Below are positions 12,977-13,675 of a stretch of DNA of 13,675 bases, piece by piece (within the stretch, counting starts at the first letter, position 1; each line of letters opens with the position of its first letter). The notes below the pieces were generated by a model. That model was not told the DNA's origin, did no database searches, and was given only the letters and a program-made list of their open reading frames with translations. The stretch is from Verrucomicrobiota bacterium (GTDB taxonomy: Bacteria; Verrucomicrobiota; Verrucomicrobiia; Chthoniobacterales; UBA10450), in the NCBI GenBank assembly GCA_003219225.1, contig QHPZ01000038.1, positions 2,535 to 16,209 of the forward strand, read 5' to 3'. Position numbers and translations under genes: made by a program.

Positions 12977-13675
12977 TTGTTTTCGGCGGCGACAGTTCTT
13001 TTCAGCGCCTGCTTATCGATGAGAAAATTTCCGAGCACGAGAAAATCCATGTCCGTGCGTATGAAACACCGGAATGCTTCCTCGGGCGTGCAGACCGGCG
13101 GTTCGCCGCGCACATTGAAGGAGGTGTTGACGAGCACGGCGCAACCGGTCTGCGCTTCAAACGCGCGCAACAGCGCGTAAAAGCGCGAGTTCTCTTCCTC
13201 GCTCACCGTTTGGATGCGCGCGGAATAATCAACATGCGTCACGGCCGGAATGGTCGAGCGCGGCGTCTTCAATCGCTCCAGAAAACCGGCCGCGCCGTTT
13301 GCCGTCTCGCCGTCGAGACGCATTGTTCGCCCCGGCGAATCCGTCCTGCGGCGGATCGATCTTACCGGCGCGACCAGCAGCATGTATGGGCTGCTCTCCT
13401 CCAGCTCGAAGTAGTCGCTTACCCGCTCGCGCAAGACTGCCGGTGCGAAGGGGCGAAAACTTTCCCGAAACTTTATTTTCAAATTCAGTTTCTCCTGCAT
13501 GTCGGGAACGCGCGGGTCGCCGAGGATCGAGCGGTTGCCGAGGGCCCGGGGTCCGAATTCCATTCGGCCCTGATACCAGCCGACGACTTTCCCCTCGGCC
13601 AGCAGCGCAGCGATGCGTGACGGCAGTTCGGCATCGCTTAATTCAACGGCTGGGATGTGTCTGCTCCGCACAAAA
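12973..13675 (-). CDS. Carbamoyltransferase (NodU/CmcH/TobZ family), C-terminal part, truncated by window edge
   Basis: Family enzymes activate carbamoyl phosphate with ATP through an N-terminal kinase-like domain and transfer the carbamoyl group to a small molecule from a C-terminal YrdC-like domain. Only the C-terminal part is here: the frame is open to the window edge, so the apparent GTG start at 13671 is internal. Visible motifs: KVVGWYQGRMEFGPRALGNR followed by SILGDPR (near the start of the fragment), FRESFRPFAPAVL, and VLVNTSFNVRGEPPVCTPEEA near the end. The product modified is not shown. The ATGA overlap with sxtJ indicates one operon. Family assignment is firm; the substrate is open. 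Confidence 0.92.
   Translation of the reverse strand, partial: FVRSRHIPAVELSDAELPSRIAALLAEGKVVGWYQGRMEFGPRALGNRSILGDPRVPDMQEKLNLKIKFRESFRPFAPAVLRERVSDYFELEESSPYMLLVAPVRSIRRRTDSPGRTMRLDGETANGAAGFLERLKTPRSTIPAVTHVDYSARIQTVSEEENSRFYALLRAFEAQTGCAVLVNTSFNVRGEPPVCTPEEAFRCFIRTDMDFLVLGNFLIDKQALKRTVAAENK

Overview
The window is high-GC chromosomal DNA from a free-living bacterium, most likely Verrucomicrobiota (Chthoniobacterales-like). That placement is an inference from gene content: a bacterial PUR-alpha-like protein next to RNase R, a carbamoyltransferase/SxtJ/DUF5989 set, a c-di-AMP synthase next to folP, and scpA next to rodA. No rRNA, tRNA, CRISPR array or insertion sequence was seen.

Layout. 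(1) 1-864 (+) is the 3' part of an ABC-2-type exporter ATPase, cut by the window edge. Its stop overlaps the stop of a convergent small gene. (2) 861-3862 (-) is a gene run rodA > scpA > YeeZ-like SDR > small winged-helix-like protein. rodA carries an internal deletion that shifts the frame. (3) 4068-4562 (+) is a lone SprT-like zinc metalloprotease. (4) 4570-6902 (-) runs YbhB/PEBP-like secreted protein > folP > cdaA > a 49-aa YbbR-like membrane anchor. The anchor gene lies mostly inside the 3' end of cdaA in another frame. (5) 6954-9436 (+) holds rnr (RNase R) and a small PUR-domain nucleic-acid-binding protein, with a perfect DnaA box between them. (6) 9437-9590 is non-coding, with REP-like hairpins and a candidate promoter. 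(7) 9591-12351 (+) is pyruvate phosphate dikinase, also broken by an internal deletion plus frameshift. (8) 12383-13675 (-) is a carbamoyltransferase (partial) > SxtJ > DUF5989 operon with tight or overlapping junctions.

Functional themes are cell-wall elongation (rodA), chromosome organisation (scpA), c-di-AMP signalling and folate synthesis, RNA turnover, central carbon metabolism (ppdK), and an envelope or secondary-metabolite carbamoylation module.

Points most worth a second look: two core genes with similar frame-shifting deletions of conserved segments; a 113-nt out-of-frame overlap of cdaA and the small YbbR-like gene; a perfect 33-bp palindrome exactly in phase with 11 codons of sxtJ; a GTAG-headed REP-like hairpin region; and an 11-mer found three times, only in short intergenic gaps. 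No gap longer than about 210 bp lacks a gene. The largest, 3863-4067, holds a candidate rodA promoter with an inverted repeat.
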